Positions 6,204 through 10,442 of a DNA stretch of 10,442 nucleotides are shown piece by piece. Under the pieces are notes generated by a model. That model was not told where the DNA came from and did not search any database. It saw only the letters and a list, made by a program, of their open reading frames with translations. The position numbers and the translations under genes were made by a program. Numbering within the stretch: the stretch's first letter is position 1; every line of letters begins with the position of its first letter. The stretch comes from Oscillospiraceae bacterium (GTDB lineage Bacteria > Bacillota_A > Clostridia > Oscillospirales > Oscillospiraceae): NCBI GenBank assembly GCA_902789835.1, contig CADAPN010000060.1, positions 1 to 10,442 of the forward strand, given 5' to 3'.

Positions 6204-6686
6204 GTGGCCGATCTATACACCGCCGAAGCGGTAATGGATTTCTGGGACAAAAACACCACGCAAGAGGCAAAGGACGAGCGATACCGGATCGAGCAGATCA
6301 AGAAAGACCGTGACACCGCCCGGAAGTATCTGAAGGACGCTCTTGCCCGGTATCGCAAGGACAAGACCAGAAGCCGGAGTAAGGCGAAGGCTGCTGATCC
6401 GTTTGCCGATCTTGAGCAATACAGCTCCCGGGAAGATATCCGGGACTCTTACGGCTGGGAGCTTATAACGGAAAAGGAAATGGACCGGCTGATAGAGCTG
6501 TGGGATCTTCGGGAGAAATCCAGGAGTAAGTCCACTCTTGAGGATCGCGTCACTGAAATGCTGGAACAGGCCTTCCGGTCATGTGGATCACAGTATGACG
6601 AAGAAATCCTGTCCTATGAGGAAAAGCGGTCAAAGCAGTGGCGCGAGGCTGAACGGATCGCCCGTGAAAACCTGATGAGATCATAA
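6204..6686 (+). CDS. Hypothetical charged, helical phage protein (160 aa)
   Basis: A GTG at 6204 is the start, after GGAGGG at good spacing and 3 bases after the previous stop. The protein is mostly helical and highly charged. Residues 1-75 are Lys/Arg/Asp-rich (DRDTARKYLKDALARYRKDK, then SRSKAKAADPF), and residues 85-130 contain ITEKEMDRLIELWDLREKSR. The C-terminal part, EEILSYEEKRSKQWREAERI, could form a coiled coil. There are no membrane segments and no zinc motif. Its tight coupling to the FtsK-gamma gene suggests the two are expressed together. I do not recognise a family. Confidence 0.75.
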   Translation: MADLYTAEAVMDFWDKNTTQEAKDERYRIEQIKKDRDTARKYLKDALARYRKDKTRSRSKAKAADPFADLEQYSSREDIRDSYGWELITEKEMDRLIELWDLREKSRSKSTLEDRVTEMLEQAFRSCGSQYDEEILSYEEKRSKQWREAERIARENLMRS

Positions 6687-6698
6687 GGAGGAATCGTA

Positions 6699-6947
6699 AT
6701 GGCAAAATGCAGATCATGCGGTGCTGAAATCGTCTGGGTGCTGATGAAGTCCGGGAACTCGATGCCCTGCGATCCGGCCCTCGTTCCATTCTGGGCAAAA
6801 TTTCACGGAAAGGGCAAGGTTGTCACCCAGGAGGGAGACGTGGTCAGCTGCGAGTTTGAAGGCCCGCTGGATGATATGACGAACGTTGGTTACATTCCGC
6901 ACTGGGCGACCTGCCCGTTCTCCCGGGCACATAAGAGGAAGAAATAG
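6699..6947 (+). CDS. Small zinc-ribbon-like phage protein (82 aa)
   Basis: A strong TAAGGAGGAATCGTA precedes ATG 6699. The product starts MAKCRSCGAEIVWVLMKSGN and then SMPCDP, and ends with WATCPFSRAHKRKK. The opening CxxC with an aromatic-rich I-V-W strand and MPxDP, plus a C-terminal Cys/His pair, is a recurrent small phage protein type, with C4, C7, C72 and H78 as likely zinc ligands. A beta-rich insert (KGKVVTQEGDVVSCEFEG) lies between them. It is followed one base later by the HNH-like gene. The molecular role is unknown. Confidence 0.78.
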   Translation: MAKCRSCGAEIVWVLMKSGNSMPCDPALVPFWAKFHGKGKVVTQEGDVVSCEFEGPLDDMTNVGYIPHWATCPFSRAHKRKK

Positions 6948-6948
6948 C

Positions 6949-7239
6949 ATGGATGAGCAGAGATGTTTTCTCTGCGGTCGGAACGGCTCTGGGGATCCAT
7001 TGGAACTTCACCATTGTTTTCCCGGAGTCGCTCTCCGGAAAAAGTCAGAGAAATACGGCCTTGTGGTCTACCTCTGCGGGAAGCGCTGTCACCGGGAAGG
7101 GCCGAAGTCAGCGCACCGCTGCCGGGAAACTCAGCTCATGCTCAAGCAATGGGCGCAGCGCAAGGCCATGGAGGAAAACGGCTGGTCTATGCAGGACTGG
7201 CTCAGAGAGTTTGGAAAGAATTGGTTGGAGGAGGATTGA
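6949..7239 (+). CDS. HNH-like putative phage nuclease (96 aa)
   Basis: The start chosen is ATG 6949, one base after the preceding stop; its ribosome binding site, AAGAGGAAGAAAT, lies inside the previous gene. The protein reads CFLCG (C6, C9), then LELHHCFPG (H21, H22), then VVYLCGKRCHREG (C43, C47, H48), and ends with QDWLREFGKNWL. This order (CxxC, a His-His strand, LCxxxCH, and a C-terminal F-G-xxx-L segment) is that of the small HNH/DUF968-like proteins of tailed phages, thought to act as recombination or DNA-cutting nucleases. The full HNH catalytic signature is not obvious, so activity is uncertain. Its stop overlaps the next start by one base (TGATG). Confidence 0.72.
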   Translation: MDEQRCFLCGRNGSGDPLELHHCFPGVALRKKSEKYGLVVYLCGKRCHREGPKSAHRCRETQLMLKQWAQRKAMEENGWSMQDWLREFGKNWLEED

Positions 7240-7481
7240 TGAGTGTGACAAATGCCGAAACGGCAAGCGAAAATGCAGTTGTGCGGAAATCGAAATCTTC
7301 GGTGTCTGCTCCCTGCTCGTATGAAGCATGGGACGAAGTGAGGCATAAGAACGTCCAGGTGTTTCCGGCTGTCAACTGCGGATATCATTGCAGCAGCTGC
7401 GGCTGGAATCCTGAAATCGCAAAGAAGCGCGTGGAGAAGATGCAGGCCGAGCTTGATGCCAGGAAGAAGGAGAAAAGGTGA
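7239..7481 (+). CDS. Small Cys-containing protein (80 aa), possibly frameshift-altered at its N-terminus
   Basis: ATG 7239 overlaps the previous stop and has GGAGGAGG four bases upstream. The C-terminal half carries VNCGYHCSSCGWNPEIAKKR (C47, C51, C54), a zinc-ribbon-like motif followed by a helix (VEKMQAELDARKKEKR). This half is convincing. Residues 1-25 are Ser/Ala/Val-rich with no recognisable feature. In the +2 frame the same bases encode a Cys-rich peptide (CDKCRNGKRKCSCAEIEIFG, then VCSLLV) that looks more like a real domain, which raises the possibility of two compensating frameshifts. Function is unknown. Confidence 0.62.
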   Translation: MSVTNAETASENAVVRKSKSSVSAPCSYEAWDEVRHKNVQVFPAVNCGYHCSSCGWNPEIAKKRVEKMQAELDARKKEKR

Positions 7482-7660
7482 TGTTGCAGATCTTGACCTT
7501 ATGCGAGTCTTGCCGGGTTTTCTTTTCCGACAGCTTTTCCGTAAAGCCGATTTCTATTGCGACCACTACGGAAAAAAAGAACCACTGTGAGAAGTGCGGT
7601 CGGAAGTTTGGCCCGTATGACCTGAAGCAGTATATGATCCAGCGGAGGGATGAAAGATGA
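7481..7660 (+). CDS. Tiny rubredoxin/zinc-ribbon-like protein (59 aa)
   Basis: The start is ATG 7481, which overlaps the previous TGA; a GTG three bases upstream is also possible. AAGGAG at 7466-7471 sits at suitable spacing. The protein has two CxxC knuckles, CESC (C8, C11) and CEKCG (C36, C39), separated by a beta-like stretch (VKPISIATTTEKK). It then has a short helix, DLKQYMIQRR. This spacing fits one four-Cys metal site. It ends in an ATGA overlap with the next gene. The operon position among other Cys-rich genes is the only clue to its role. Confidence 0.68.
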   Translation: MLQILTLCESCRVFFSDSFSVKPISIATTTEKKNHCEKCGRKFGPYDLKQYMIQRRDER

Positions 7661-7866
7661 AAAACTACAGTCCTCGGGAACGGTACTGCGCGATTTGCGG
7701 AAAACTCATTATCACCCGCGATCCGCAGCGATATGTTTATAAGCGTCAGGACAACCGTGCCGGAAGCGAGACATTTCACAAGACTCTGTTTTTTTGCTCC
7801 AACGGCTGCATGAACATTTTTGAGAAGGCTTATCCGGCAAGAAAGAGGATTGTAAGAAATGGCTGA
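7657..7866 (+). CDS. Small zinc-finger protein, paralogue of the gene at 4710 (69 aa)
   Basis: ATG 7657 lies in an ATGA overlap; GCGGAGGG upstream provides the ribosome binding site. Zinc ligands are likely C11, C14 (CAIC), C47 and C51 (CSNGC). Between them stand YVYKR and TLFF, the same order as in the 85-aa protein at 4710. The two genes share an identical 13-base stretch, CTGTTTTTTTGCT (4824-4836 and 7786-7798), encoding the TLFF-C core. This copy ends in a basic helix, YPARKRIVRNG, rather than a Lys-rich run. It overlaps the next gene by eight bases. Nucleic-acid binding is plausible but not shown. Confidence 0.7.
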   Translation: MKNYSPRERYCAICGKLIITRDPQRYVYKRQDNRAGSETFHKTLFFCSNGCMNIFEKAYPARKRIVRNG

Positions 7867-8212
7867 ATACATCAATCGCGATACGCTGAGAGATCGGATG
7901 GCTGGTTTTGTCCCGCCATTTATAGACGAAAGCAATCAGGCTTATGTTGACGGATTAACAGATGCCTATACGCTGATTTGCCAAGCTCCAACCGCCGACG
8001 TTGTAGAGTGGAAGACTTGTAAGAACGTCGCAATAGAATATGATGATTGTGACCAGTTCGTGTGTTCCGAGTGCGGTATTGAGTTACAAGATTGGCGCAG
8101 AGTTGAGCGCGACGAAGATGACGGAGATGTTACATACCATGAATATCGGTTCCGGTTCTGTCCAAACTGCGGCTCGAAGATTAATGGAGGCGATGAAGAT
8201 GAAGACGTATGA
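7859..8212 (+). CDS. Phage zinc-ribbon protein (117 aa)
   Basis: The product begins MAEYINRDTLRDRM and has PTADVVEW near residue 45, then a zinc ribbon made of CSECG (C69, C72) and CPNCGSKI (C101, C104), separated by an acidic loop (VERDEDDGDVTYHEY). The combination of an INRDxL opening, PTADVVE and a terminal FCPNCG is very common in small proteins of Clostridia and Lachnospiraceae-type phages, but no function is established that I know of. ATG 7859 overlaps the upstream stop. The tail overlaps the DUF551 gene by 14 bases. Confidence 0.8.
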   Translation: MAEYINRDTLRDRMAGFVPPFIDESNQAYVDGLTDAYTLICQAPTADVVEWKTCKNVAIEYDDCDQFVCSECGIELQDWRRVERDEDDGDVTYHEYRFRFCPNCGSKINGGDEDEDV

Positions 8213-8564
8213 AGAGCAGATACAAGACCTTCGAGACAAAGCTGAATTCCTGCGGAAAACAAATTACGACAGCAACACACATAATTCTTTTGCCGAAACA
8301 ATGAGCCAAGCCGCCGATGCAATAGAGGAATTGACCAGAGCACATGAGCAATGGATAGAGCAGGAGCGCAACGCTATGCTGAAATCTATCCCGAAGTGGA
8401 TTCCGGTGACGGAGAGGTTACCGCGAGAAAAAGAAACCGTCCTTACATGGGGAAAAAAAGAAACGATTCTGTTTGACTGGCGGTACGACAATAAATGGTG
8501 TTGCTTCGGTGGTGTCACCCACTGGATGCCGCTTCCAGAGCCGCCGAAAGAGGAAACAGAATGA
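8199..8564 (+). CDS. DUF551 domain protein (121 aa)
   Basis: Two in-frame ATGs (8193 and 8199) follow GGAGG at 8186-8190; 8199 has the better spacing. The N-terminal half is a helix-rich part (TYEEQIQDLRDKAEFLRK, AADAIEELTRAHEQW). The C-terminal half, from about residue 66, is a DUF551 domain: WIPVTERLPREKETVLTW, then WCCFGGVTHWMPLPEPP. DUF551 occurs in many phage and prophage genes of unknown function and always ends in the T-H-W-M-P-L-P-x-P-P signature seen here. The last codons (PPKEETE) form a DNA repeat shared with the next gene. Confidence 0.88.
   Translation: MKTYEEQIQDLRDKAEFLRKTNYDSNTHNSFAETMSQAADAIEELTRAHEQWIEQERNAMLKSIPKWIPVTERLPREKETVLTWGKKETILFDWRYDNKWCCFGGVTHWMPLPEPPKEETE
8541..8558 (+). 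repeat. Copy 1 of the PPKEE-coding / Shine-Dalgarno repeat
   Basis: CCGCCGAAAGAGGAAACA closes the DUF551 gene and supplies GAGG for the next start at 8561. A copy with one mismatch lies exactly 200 bases downstream at 8741-8758, and a partial one at 9165-9180. Confidence 0.7.
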
Positions 8565-8761
8565 TCTACACACGTGGAGATTTTGGCGTTTCTGTGAGTC
8601 AGATTGATGGGTTCGGGAAAAACCCAAGCTTATGGATACACTACAAAAACGAAGCTTTTAAGGTTGCAAGCTTTAAAAACGAAGAAAATGCAAAACTGTT
8701 TATTTCATATTTAGAATGGCTCTTGTTTGCTGATACAAAGCCGCCGAAGGAGGAAACATGA
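8561..8761 (+). CDS. Hypothetical protein (66 aa)
   Basis: ATG 8561 lies in an ATGA overlap with the DUF551 stop. The product reads MIYTRGDFGVSVSQIDGF, then SLWIHYKNEAFKVASFKNEE, and ends LEWLLFADTKPPKEET. It is beta-rich at the start with one helix (NAKLFISYLEWLLF). A 10-bp direct repeat, AAAAACGAAG, at 8645 and 8675 encodes the repeated KNE string. Its base composition is AT-rich compared with genes before 8.5 kb. The last six codons repeat the DUF551 tail. I do not recognise a family. Confidence 0.68.
   Translation: MIYTRGDFGVSVSQIDGFGKNPSLWIHYKNEAFKVASFKNEENAKLFISYLEWLLFADTKPPKEET
8741..8758 (+). repeat. Copy 2 of the PPKEE-coding / Shine-Dalgarno repeat
   Basis: CCGCCGAAGGAGGAAACA differs by one base from copy 1. 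It encodes the terminal PPKEET of the 66-aa gene and gives an AAGGAGG ribosome binding site for ATG 8758. Confidence 0.72.
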
Positions 8762-9039
8762 TACCGAATACAATTAACATTGTTGGCGTTCCCCATAAAG
8801 TAATTCTTTGCAAAGATAATTTTACAATCGATAGTCATTTTGGTGAGATTGATTATACAAAGGCTGAAATTAGGATCAATCAAGACATGCCAGAGGCGAT
8901 GCAAATGCAAGCTCTTTGCCACGAATGGTTGCACGGGGCATTGGTAATGCTTGGATTTAACGAGCAATCACAGAACGAGCAGTTAGTACAGGCTTTATCA
9001 GCCGCAATTCATATGTCTTTTGAAATTAAGGAGGAATAA
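8758..9039 (+). CDS. Minimal ImmA/IrrE-like putative zinc metallopeptidase (93 aa)
   Basis: AAGGAGGAAAC directly precedes ATG 8758. The protein begins with beta strands (NTINIVGVPHKVILCK, then FGEIDYTKAEIRINQDM) and then has a helix with HEWLH at residues 55-59, an HExxH zinc site. Glu74 in NEQLVQAL further along could be a third ligand. The layout, with a strand containing GEIDY before the HExxH helix, is that of very small ImmA/IrrE-like proteins of Bacillota phages. ImmA cleaves the ImmR repressor in ICEBs1, but no repressor gene is next to this one. It could instead be a structural relative without protease activity. It ends at the first copy of the junction cassette. Confidence 0.74.
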   Translation: MIPNTINIVGVPHKVILCKDNFTIDSHFGEIDYTKAEIRINQDMPEAMQMQALCHEWLHGALVMLGFNEQSQNEQLVQALSAAIHMSFEIKEE

Positions 9040-9044
9040 GCATG
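9028..9044 (+). promoter_or_regulatory. Junction cassette 1 (Shine-Dalgarno, stop and start)
   Basis: AAGGAGGAATAAGCATG encodes the final KEE-stop of the metallopeptidase-like gene and carries GGAGG seven bases before ATG 9042. It differs from the consensus only in using TAA as the stop. Confidence 0.75.
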
Positions 9045-9242
9045 GTAGAACTGAAAAACTGCGAGAATTGCAAACATAGGAGAATAAGAAACAGTCGAGG
9101 GTATCCGTGTATGTGTTGTGAGCTACTCAACCCGATTAGTTTTAATTCAAAGTGGGAAGAAGAACCGCCGAAGGAAGAGGCGAGTGAGCAGTACAACAAG
9201 GCATATGCAGAGGAGTATTGCAACGCACATCCTTTTTTATGA
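9042..9242 (+). CDS. Small Cys-rich protein (66 aa)
   Basis: The product begins MVELKNCENCKHRRIRNSRG and continues with CMCC: C7, C10, C23, C25 and C26 could hold one zinc. After KWEEEPPKEE comes a tail, ASEQYNKAYAEEYCNAHPFL. The PPKEE bases match the repeat that ends the two preceding short genes, so the tail may be a later extension beyond an ancestral end. The opening C-E-N-C-K-H with a following small Cys cluster is a frequent small phage protein type. Function is unknown. Confidence 0.7.
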   Translation: MVELKNCENCKHRRIRNSRGYPCMCCELLNPISFNSKWEEEPPKEEASEQYNKAYAEEYCNAHPFL

Positions 9243-9258
9243 TGGAGGAATGAGCATG
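9242..9258 (+). promoter_or_regulatory. Junction cassette 2
   Basis: ATGGAGGAATGAGCATG follows the stop of the upstream gene (TGA 9240-9242) instead of coding its end. GGAGG is seven bases before ATG 9256; an in-frame ATG at 9250 is only one base from GGAGG. Confidence 0.72.
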
Positions 9259-9396
9259 ATTGAAGAAATTGCGACGATGTTTTTATGGGGATTTATAACC
9301 ATTACGTTACTTTTTACGGAATCCATAAGTTTGGAATATGCCTATATCGGCATGTGCATAATGTTAGCCGCTGGGCTTTTACATAAGGAGGAATGA
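9256..9396 (+). CDS. Tiny membrane protein (46 aa)
   Basis: ATG 9256 has GGAGG at ideal spacing. The sequence reads MIEEIATMFLWGFITITLLF, then TESISLEYAY, then IGMCIMLAAGLLHKEE. Two hydrophobic segments, about residues 6-21 and 29-42, suggest one or two membrane helices with a short loop. Coding sequence is AT-rich (35% G+C in 9301-9360). Its last codons are part of junction cassette 3. Tiny phage membrane proteins can be exclusion factors, holin-like or toxin-like, but nothing here decides among these. Confidence 0.62.
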   Translation: MIEEIATMFLWGFITITLLFTESISLEYAYIGMCIMLAAGLLHKEE

Positions 9397-9401
9397 GCAT
9401 G
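9385..9401 (+). promoter_or_regulatory. Junction cassette 3
   Basis: AAGGAGGAATGAGCATG is the clearest copy. It encodes the KEE-stop of the upstream gene and provides ATG 9399. Confidence 0.78.
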
Positions 9402-9509
9402 ATGATTCTTTTGTTATGGCTTGGCATAAGACTTTCCATGCCGCCGTTATATTTCATTATCCTTAGCGTGGTTTTTCTTTGTAAGTTTTGGAAAATGTTG
9501 GACGATTAA
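9399..9509 (+). CDS. Tiny membrane protein (36 aa)
   Basis: The start ATG 9399 is the end of junction cassette 3. The 36 residues read MMILLLWLGIRLSMPPLYFI, then ILSVVFLCKFWKMLDD: almost wholly hydrophobic with one likely membrane helix, perhaps kinked at MPP, and a basic/acidic C-terminus. The strong ribosome binding site and placement between two further cassettes support translation. It directly follows another tiny membrane protein, so the two could form a pair. No family recognised. Confidence 0.55.
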   Translation: MMILLLWLGIRLSMPPLYFIILSVVFLCKFWKMLDD

Positions 9510-9525
9510 AGGAGGAATGAGCGTG
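9509..9525 (+). promoter_or_regulatory. Junction cassette 4 (GTG variant)
   Basis: AAGGAGGAATGAGCGTG overlaps the last base of the upstream TAA and ends in GTG 9523. Only the start-codon base differs from cassette 3. An in-frame ATG at 9517 is the other possible start. Confidence 0.75.
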
Positions 9526-9684
9526 CGTTTTCCAACACTCATAGATGTTCCGCGGGATTGGTGCGCGACTTGCAAACATGAAGATGGTGACTTCTGCGAA
9601 TTTGGAGACGACTGTATGTATCAGCAGAATGCTGATGGCACATACAACCACGATTTGCCACCGACGGAATACGAGGAGGAATGA
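9523..9684 (+). CDS. Small Cys-rich protein (53 aa)
   Basis: The start is taken as GTG 9523 by analogy with the other cassettes; ATG 9517 would add two residues. The product reads MRFPTLIDVPRDWCATCKHE, then DGDFCEFGDDCMYQQ, and ends TEYEEE. C14, C17, C25 and C31 make a compact four-Cys cluster, probably binding zinc. The acidic tail arises from the GAGGAGGAA of the next cassette. No known function. Confidence 0.62.
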   Translation: MRFPTLIDVPRDWCATCKHEDGDFCEFGDDCMYQQNADGTYNHDLPPTEYEEE

Positions 9685-9689
9685 GCATG
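9673..9689 (+). promoter_or_regulatory. Junction cassette 5
   Basis: GAGGAGGAATGAGCATG encodes the terminal EEE-stop of the Cys-rich gene and carries ATG 9687. It differs from cassette 3 only at its first base. Confidence 0.76.
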
Positions 9690-9989
9690 GGAGTTGAAAA
9701 AATGAGCGGAATATACATCCCCGGCGCAAAGATCCCTGACGGGGAATATGTGCGTGTGTTGATGTTGCATAAAGATGGAACGTGCGTTGACGGAATTGGA
9801 AATGTTTTTAATGTCATTCCCGTCCCGCCGCATGGACTTATAGACCGGGAGCGGATTCTTGATTCTATCAGGATTGAGCTTGCACAAGTCAATGCTGTAA
9901 ACGACATGGAAGATTATGATTCGTGGATGCGGGTTTTTGATTATGTTCGCAAATTCCCAACCGTCATTCCGGCAAGCGAGGAGGGATGA
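9687..9989 (+). CDS. Hypothetical phage protein (100 aa)
   Basis: ATG 9687 is the end of junction cassette 5. The product contains YIPGAKIPDGEYVRVLMLHK, then DGTCVDGIGNVFNVIPVPPH, a beta-rich first half. A helical second half follows (DRERILDSIRIELAQVNAV, YDSWMRVFDYVRKF). The final PTVIPASEEG is reminiscent of phage proteins in which a short helical segment closes with PTVIPA, but the family has no function I can name. It sits just before the Lar-type gene, with a related but altered junction (GAGGAGGGATGAGTGATG). Confidence 0.7.
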   Translation: MGVEKMSGIYIPGAKIPDGEYVRVLMLHKDGTCVDGIGNVFNVIPVPPHGLIDRERILDSIRIELAQVNAVNDMEDYDSWMRVFDYVRKFPTVIPASEEG

Positions 9990-9992
9990 GTG

Positions 9993-10181
9993 ATGGAACT
10001 TAAACCTTGCCCGTTTTGCGGAAGTAAAGCTATCTTGAGAAAAGTGGCAACTGGCAGAAACAGAAGCGGATATGAATACTATATACGATGCGGCAACCTA
10101 AAATGCCCTGTATATGTAGTTACATGCAATCGTGATACAGAAGATGAAGCCGTAGAAATCTGGAACCGGAGGGCTGAGTGA
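9993..10181 (+). CDS. Lar-type restriction-alleviation zinc-finger protein (62 aa)
   Basis: ATG 9993 has GAGGAGGG at good spacing; a GTG at 9990 is also in frame. The sequence is MELKPCPFCGSKAILRKVAT, then YEYYIRCGNLKCPV, and finally EDEAVEIWNRRAE. LKPCPFCG (C6, C9), a second Cys pair (C33, C38) and a closing A-x-x-x-WNRR are the signature of the Lar restriction-alleviation family (named after Rac-prophage Lar, which lowers restriction by type I enzymes). Most family members are untested, so an anti-restriction role here is inferred from the family name. Confidence 0.85.
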   Translation: MELKPCPFCGSKAILRKVATGRNRSGYEYYIRCGNLKCPVYVVTCNRDTEDEAVEIWNRRAE

Positions 10182-10426
10182 TGAAAAACTGCACAGGGAT
10201 ATTATGCCCCATGCAATGCGGCACAGTAGACCCAGCAACATGTCAAGCTGTCGATTATTGTCCACAAGCTACGCCGCCAAAAACCAACGCCGACCGGATC
10301 AGGTCTATGACGGATGAAGAGCTGGCTAAGAAGATCAGCGGCATTGAATCATTCGCGCTCACTTGTGATGGTGGCTGGCCTCCTGAAAAGTGGCTCGATT
10401 GGCTGAGACAGGAGGTAAATAAATGA
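10181..10426 (+). CDS. Small Cys-rich phage protein with C-terminal helical motif (81 aa)
   Basis: ATG 10181 overlaps the previous stop (TGATG), with GGAGGG upstream. The N-terminal part has five cysteines (C4, C9, C13, C21, C27), and the C-terminal part reads NADRIRSMTDEELAKKI, then WPPEKWLDWLRQEV. The NADRIRxMxDEELA...WLxWLxxE pattern is widespread in small Clostridia phage proteins, usually with two cysteines in between; here one remains (C62). Function is unknown. It overlaps the next gene by four bases (ATGA). Confidence 0.78.
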   Translation: MKNCTGILCPMQCGTVDPATCQAVDYCPQATPPKTNADRIRSMTDEELAKKISGIESFALTCDGGWPPEKWLDWLRQEVNK

Positions 10427-10442
10427 GCGGTGGACATTGGGA
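10423..10442 (+). CDS. Start of a further phage gene, cut by the window end
   Basis: ATG 10423 lies in an ATGA overlap, with AGGAGG ten bases upstream. The visible codons give MSGGHW. Many small phage proteins open with MSGGH followed by an aromatic residue, so a gene of that type is likely, but only six codons can be read. Confidence 0.55.

Noticed and set aside
7486..7506. Possible sigma-A promoter near TTGACC
   Set aside because: No acceptable -10 box at proper distance, and the stretch is coding with tightly linked neighbours.
7372..7935. 187-codon open frame on the minus strand
   Set aside because: It spans several well-supported small + strand genes and shows no family motif.

Overview
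This window looks like the early/middle DNA-metabolism region of a temperate phage or prophage of a gut Clostridia-type Bacillota. Every supported gene is on the + strand. Genes are packed end to end with ATGA, TGATG or longer overlaps and strong GGAGG ribosome binding sites, and there is no rRNA, tRNA, CRISPR array, transposase, integrase or structural gene. The host is inferred from the protein families: replisome organiser, RecU, DUF4942 methyltransferase, FtsK-gamma protein, DUF551 and Lar-type zinc fingers.

Replication block (1-1294): the 3' part of a single-stranded-DNA-binding protein gene runs into a phage replisome-organiser gene. Inside the organiser gene, at 770-907, lies a compact candidate replication origin. 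It holds a 15-bp palindrome, three 9-bp iterons at exact 12-bp spacing, a 71-nt AT-rich segment with no C on the top strand, and a 9-bp-stem hairpin. This resembles the lambda arrangement, with the origin inside the O gene.

Middle block (1341-6686): a single-pass membrane protein, a 79-aa hypothetical, a 580-aa adenine-type methyltransferase fused to DUF4942, several tiny genes, a RecU-type Holliday junction resolvase, and a 240-aa protein ending in an FtsK-gamma DNA-binding domain but without an FtsK motor. These plausibly handle replication, recombination and modification of phage DNA.

Right block (6699-10442): about sixteen very small genes, more than half coding for Cys-rich putative zinc-binding proteins. 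They include an HNH-like protein, DUF551, a minimal HExxH metallopeptidase-like protein, a Lar-type restriction-alleviation protein and two tiny membrane proteins. From about 8.56 to 9.5 kb the DNA is clearly AT-richer (hand counts of 32-35% G+C in two 60-base lines, against 53% in one line of the middle block). In the same area a nearly identical junction cassette, AAGGAGGAATGAGCATG, recurs five times. It supplies the end of one gene, the Shine-Dalgarno and the start of the next. This is the most striking structure that gene annotation alone does not explain.

No convincing promoter or rho-independent terminator was found. The region reads as one long co-transcribed unit whose promoter lies upstream of the window.
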